Shown in pieces: positions 62,683 to 64,000 of a stretch of DNA of 64,000 bases. The translations under genes were made by a program, and so were the position numbers. This DNA is from Muricoccus harenae. Its GTDB lineage: Bacteria > Pseudomonadota > Alphaproteobacteria > Acetobacterales > Acetobacteraceae. The DNA is taken from the NCBI RefSeq assembly GCF_009848505.1, contig NZ_WWDL01000001.1, positions 310,001 to 374,000 of the forward strand, in the 5' to 3' direction. The first letter of the stretch is position 1, and the number at the start of each line of letters is the position of its first letter. The notes under the pieces are model-generated. The model was not told where the DNA came from. It saw only the letters and a program-made list of their open reading frames with translations, and did no database searches.

Positions 62683-64000
62683 ATGTCCTATCCCGGGATG
62701 TTCTATCCTCAGTCGCCCGATGAGCTGACCACCCAAGCCCTTCGTGACGCCAAGCTGCTGCGCCTTTGCCAAACCCCACACAGTTCCGCCGCGCTGGCGC
62801 TGATCGATGACTTGGCGGGGCGCATAGAGGGGCATGAGGCCCGCTCAGGAGCCCGCCAGAACGCGCGTCGAGAGGCCGGACGCCGTCGGCTTCATGGCGC
62901 CGTAGGAGCTATCATCGGGGCAATGCTGGAGGCCTGGGCGAAGGCCGAAGCCCCCCAGGCCGTCTATCGTAGCTACGCCAAGGAGGGCTTCACAGGGGCC
63001 CCGGTCGGATCGCGGCCCTTCACCGCCACGATGGATGCTCTGGTGAGCTTGGGTCTAATCCATCGCGTCTCGGGCAAGAGGTTCGCTCAAGAGGGCTGGG
63101 AAGTGGGCGAGATGGTTTCCAAGGGCTGGGCGGCGCGGTTCTGGCCCACCGCCGAACTGGTGCACCTCGCCGTGAAACACGGGGTCGTGCCTGAGACGGT
63201 GCGAGACGACTTCCGCTTCGTCCCGCCCTCCGCGCCGCCCAAGGTGACGAAGCCTGTTGAGTTGCGACCCTTTGAACCCTGGGGCTGGGGCCGGGACCGC
63301 CCTCTACCTCGGACGGCGGCCTCAGAGGACGACCCACAGTTCCCGCAGCTCGTCACCGATGTGGACAAGCAGAACGCGTTCGCCGCGACGTTCATCGTGG
63401 AAGGCTGCACGCCACCGAGATGGCGCCGGGTGTTTCATGGGACGTGGGATCTGCATGGTCGGTGGTATGCAGCCGGGTCGGACGGCGCCTACCAGACACT
63501 CAAGCCGCACCAGCGGGCAGACCTCACAATCCAGGGCGAGCCGGTCGTTGAGTTGGACGTGAAGGCATCGCATCTGACGGCCTTGCGCGGTCTCTCAGGG
63601 CTCGGGGAAACGGCGGGCGATCCCTACTATGTTGAGGGGCTACCGCGCGATGTGGCGAAGCGATGGGTGTTGGAGACCTTGGGCAAGGGGCGTTCCGTCG
63701 AGCGGTGGGCTGCCGGCGCACCAGAGACGGTGAAGGCACATGACCCGAAGGCCGTGAAGACGGCGCTGTTGGCCTTGCATCCGTGCCTTGCGGACCCGGC
63801 GTCTGTTGTGCCGGTCGAGCTGCCGGCGCGGCTCGATGCGGCTCCGGCAGACCTCCTTTGGCACTATCTCGCCGCTAAGGAGGCCGAGGCCATGACTGAG
63901 GCCGTGCGAGCCCTGAGGCAGCTTGGTATCCTGGGTCTGCCGGTTCACGATAGTCTCATCGTTCCCGCTCGTGCTCATGGAGAAGCTCTGGAGGCCATGG
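62683..64000 (+). CDS. Polymerase-A-like protein of a mobile element (3' end outside the window)
   Basis: An unbroken 439-codon frame that runs off the window. I checked every codon for stops. AGGA lies upstream of the ATG at 62683. Residues 1-170 are helical with a winged-helix-like part. The second half has motifs in the order of a family-A polymerase palm: Asp292 in VVELDVKASHLTAL (motif A), Arg322 and Lys326 in PRDVAKRWVLETLG (like the O-helix, motif B) and His422-Asp423 in GLPVHDSLIV (motif C). Similar proteins occur in phages, plasmids and islands as 'hypothetical'. The polymerase reading is my inference. Confidence 0.6.
   Translation, partial: MSYPGMFYPQSPDELTTQALRDAKLLRLCQTPHSSAALALIDDLAGRIEGHEARSGARQNARREAGRRRLHGAVGAIIGAMLEAWAKAEAPQAVYRSYAKEGFTGAPVGSRPFTATMDALVSLGLIHRVSGKRFAQEGWEVGEMVSKGWAARFWPTAELVHLAVKHGVVPETVRDDFRFVPPSAPPKVTKPVELRPFEPWGWGRDRPLPRTAASEDDPQFPQLVTDVDKQNAFAATFIVEGCTPPRWRRVFHGTWDLHGRWYAAGSDGAYQTLKPHQRADLTIQGEPVVELDVKASHLTALRGLSGLGETAGDPYYVEGLPRDVAKRWVLETLGKGRSVERWAAGAPETVKAHDPKAVKTALLALHPCLADPASVVPVELPARLDAAPADLLWHYLAAKEAEAMTEAVRALRQLGILGLPVHDSLIVPARAHGEALEAM

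Overview
This window is about 64 kb of very GC-rich chromosome with dense coding and almost no intergenic space. Gene content and order point to an alphaproteobacterium of the Rhodospirillales, most likely Acetobacteraceae of the Roseomonas kind (inference). The supports are orphan Bug/TctC periplasmic receptors, a phasin, UbiK, the lgt-methyltransferase-pgeF and ubiE-...-coaBC-dut gene orders, HpnC/HpnD-type squalene enzymes, and CrtN/CrtP-like C30 carotenoid genes. I saw no tRNA, rRNA or CRISPR array.

Layout. 1-8 kb: regulators (GntR, MarR, TetR-like), a Bug receptor behind a conspicuous operator-like dyad, a dienelactone hydrolase, a phasin, an alpha/beta hydrolase and an MFS permease. 7.4-9.5 kb: proC, ybjN and ubiK, all on the minus strand. 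9.8-14.7 kb: lgt, a MidA-like methyltransferase and pgeF as one overlapping operon, then lipoproteins and prs. 14.7-18.2 kb: an XRE regulator, a flavin reductase, a GST and a histidine phosphatase that ends in a palindromic repeat element. 18.2-26.4 kb: mutM divergent from ggt, then a tightly overlapping run ubiE, an unknown gene, coaBC, dut, a ThiF/MoeB-like gene, a DsrE-like gene and an SH3 gene. 26.5-34.4 kb: a second Bug receptor, a large unknown protein coupled to a DUF2272 lipoprotein, an H-NS-like protein, an old-yellow-enzyme homologue, a LacX-type epimerase, a PEBP protein and a cold-shock protein. 34.9-42 kb: pnp, a nitronate-monooxygenase-like enzyme, and an IorA/IorB molybdenum hydroxylase with its own cytochrome c.

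42-48 kb is an amidase divergent from a TRAP transporter (P, Q, M subunits) followed by uronate dehydrogenase and a mutarotase. Together these read as uptake and first oxidation of a hexuronate. 48.2-49.3 kb encodes a DUF5872 domain fused to a histone-H1-like basic tail. 49.4-52.1 kb is a translationally coupled FAD oxidoreductase and acyl-CoA dehydrogenase.

52.2-58.9 kb is a compact pigment operon: two CrtN/CrtI-type desaturases, an acyltransferase, a family-2 glycosyltransferase and a 537-residue protein in which HpnC and HpnD are fused. The likely product is a glycosylated and acylated C30 carotenoid made from farnesyl diphosphate through hydroxysqualene or squalene. HpnE and an aldehyde dehydrogenase are not in the window.

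From about 60.6 kb to the end the character changes to a mobile element: lower GC, less compact, with looser codon use. It holds a SieB-like superinfection-exclusion gene broken by an in-frame amber codon, a small serine recombinase, and a long open frame that runs off the window. That frame carries what look like family-A DNA polymerase palm motifs. The recombinase and the polymerase-like gene, together with the broken exclusion gene, are the least ordinary part of the window.
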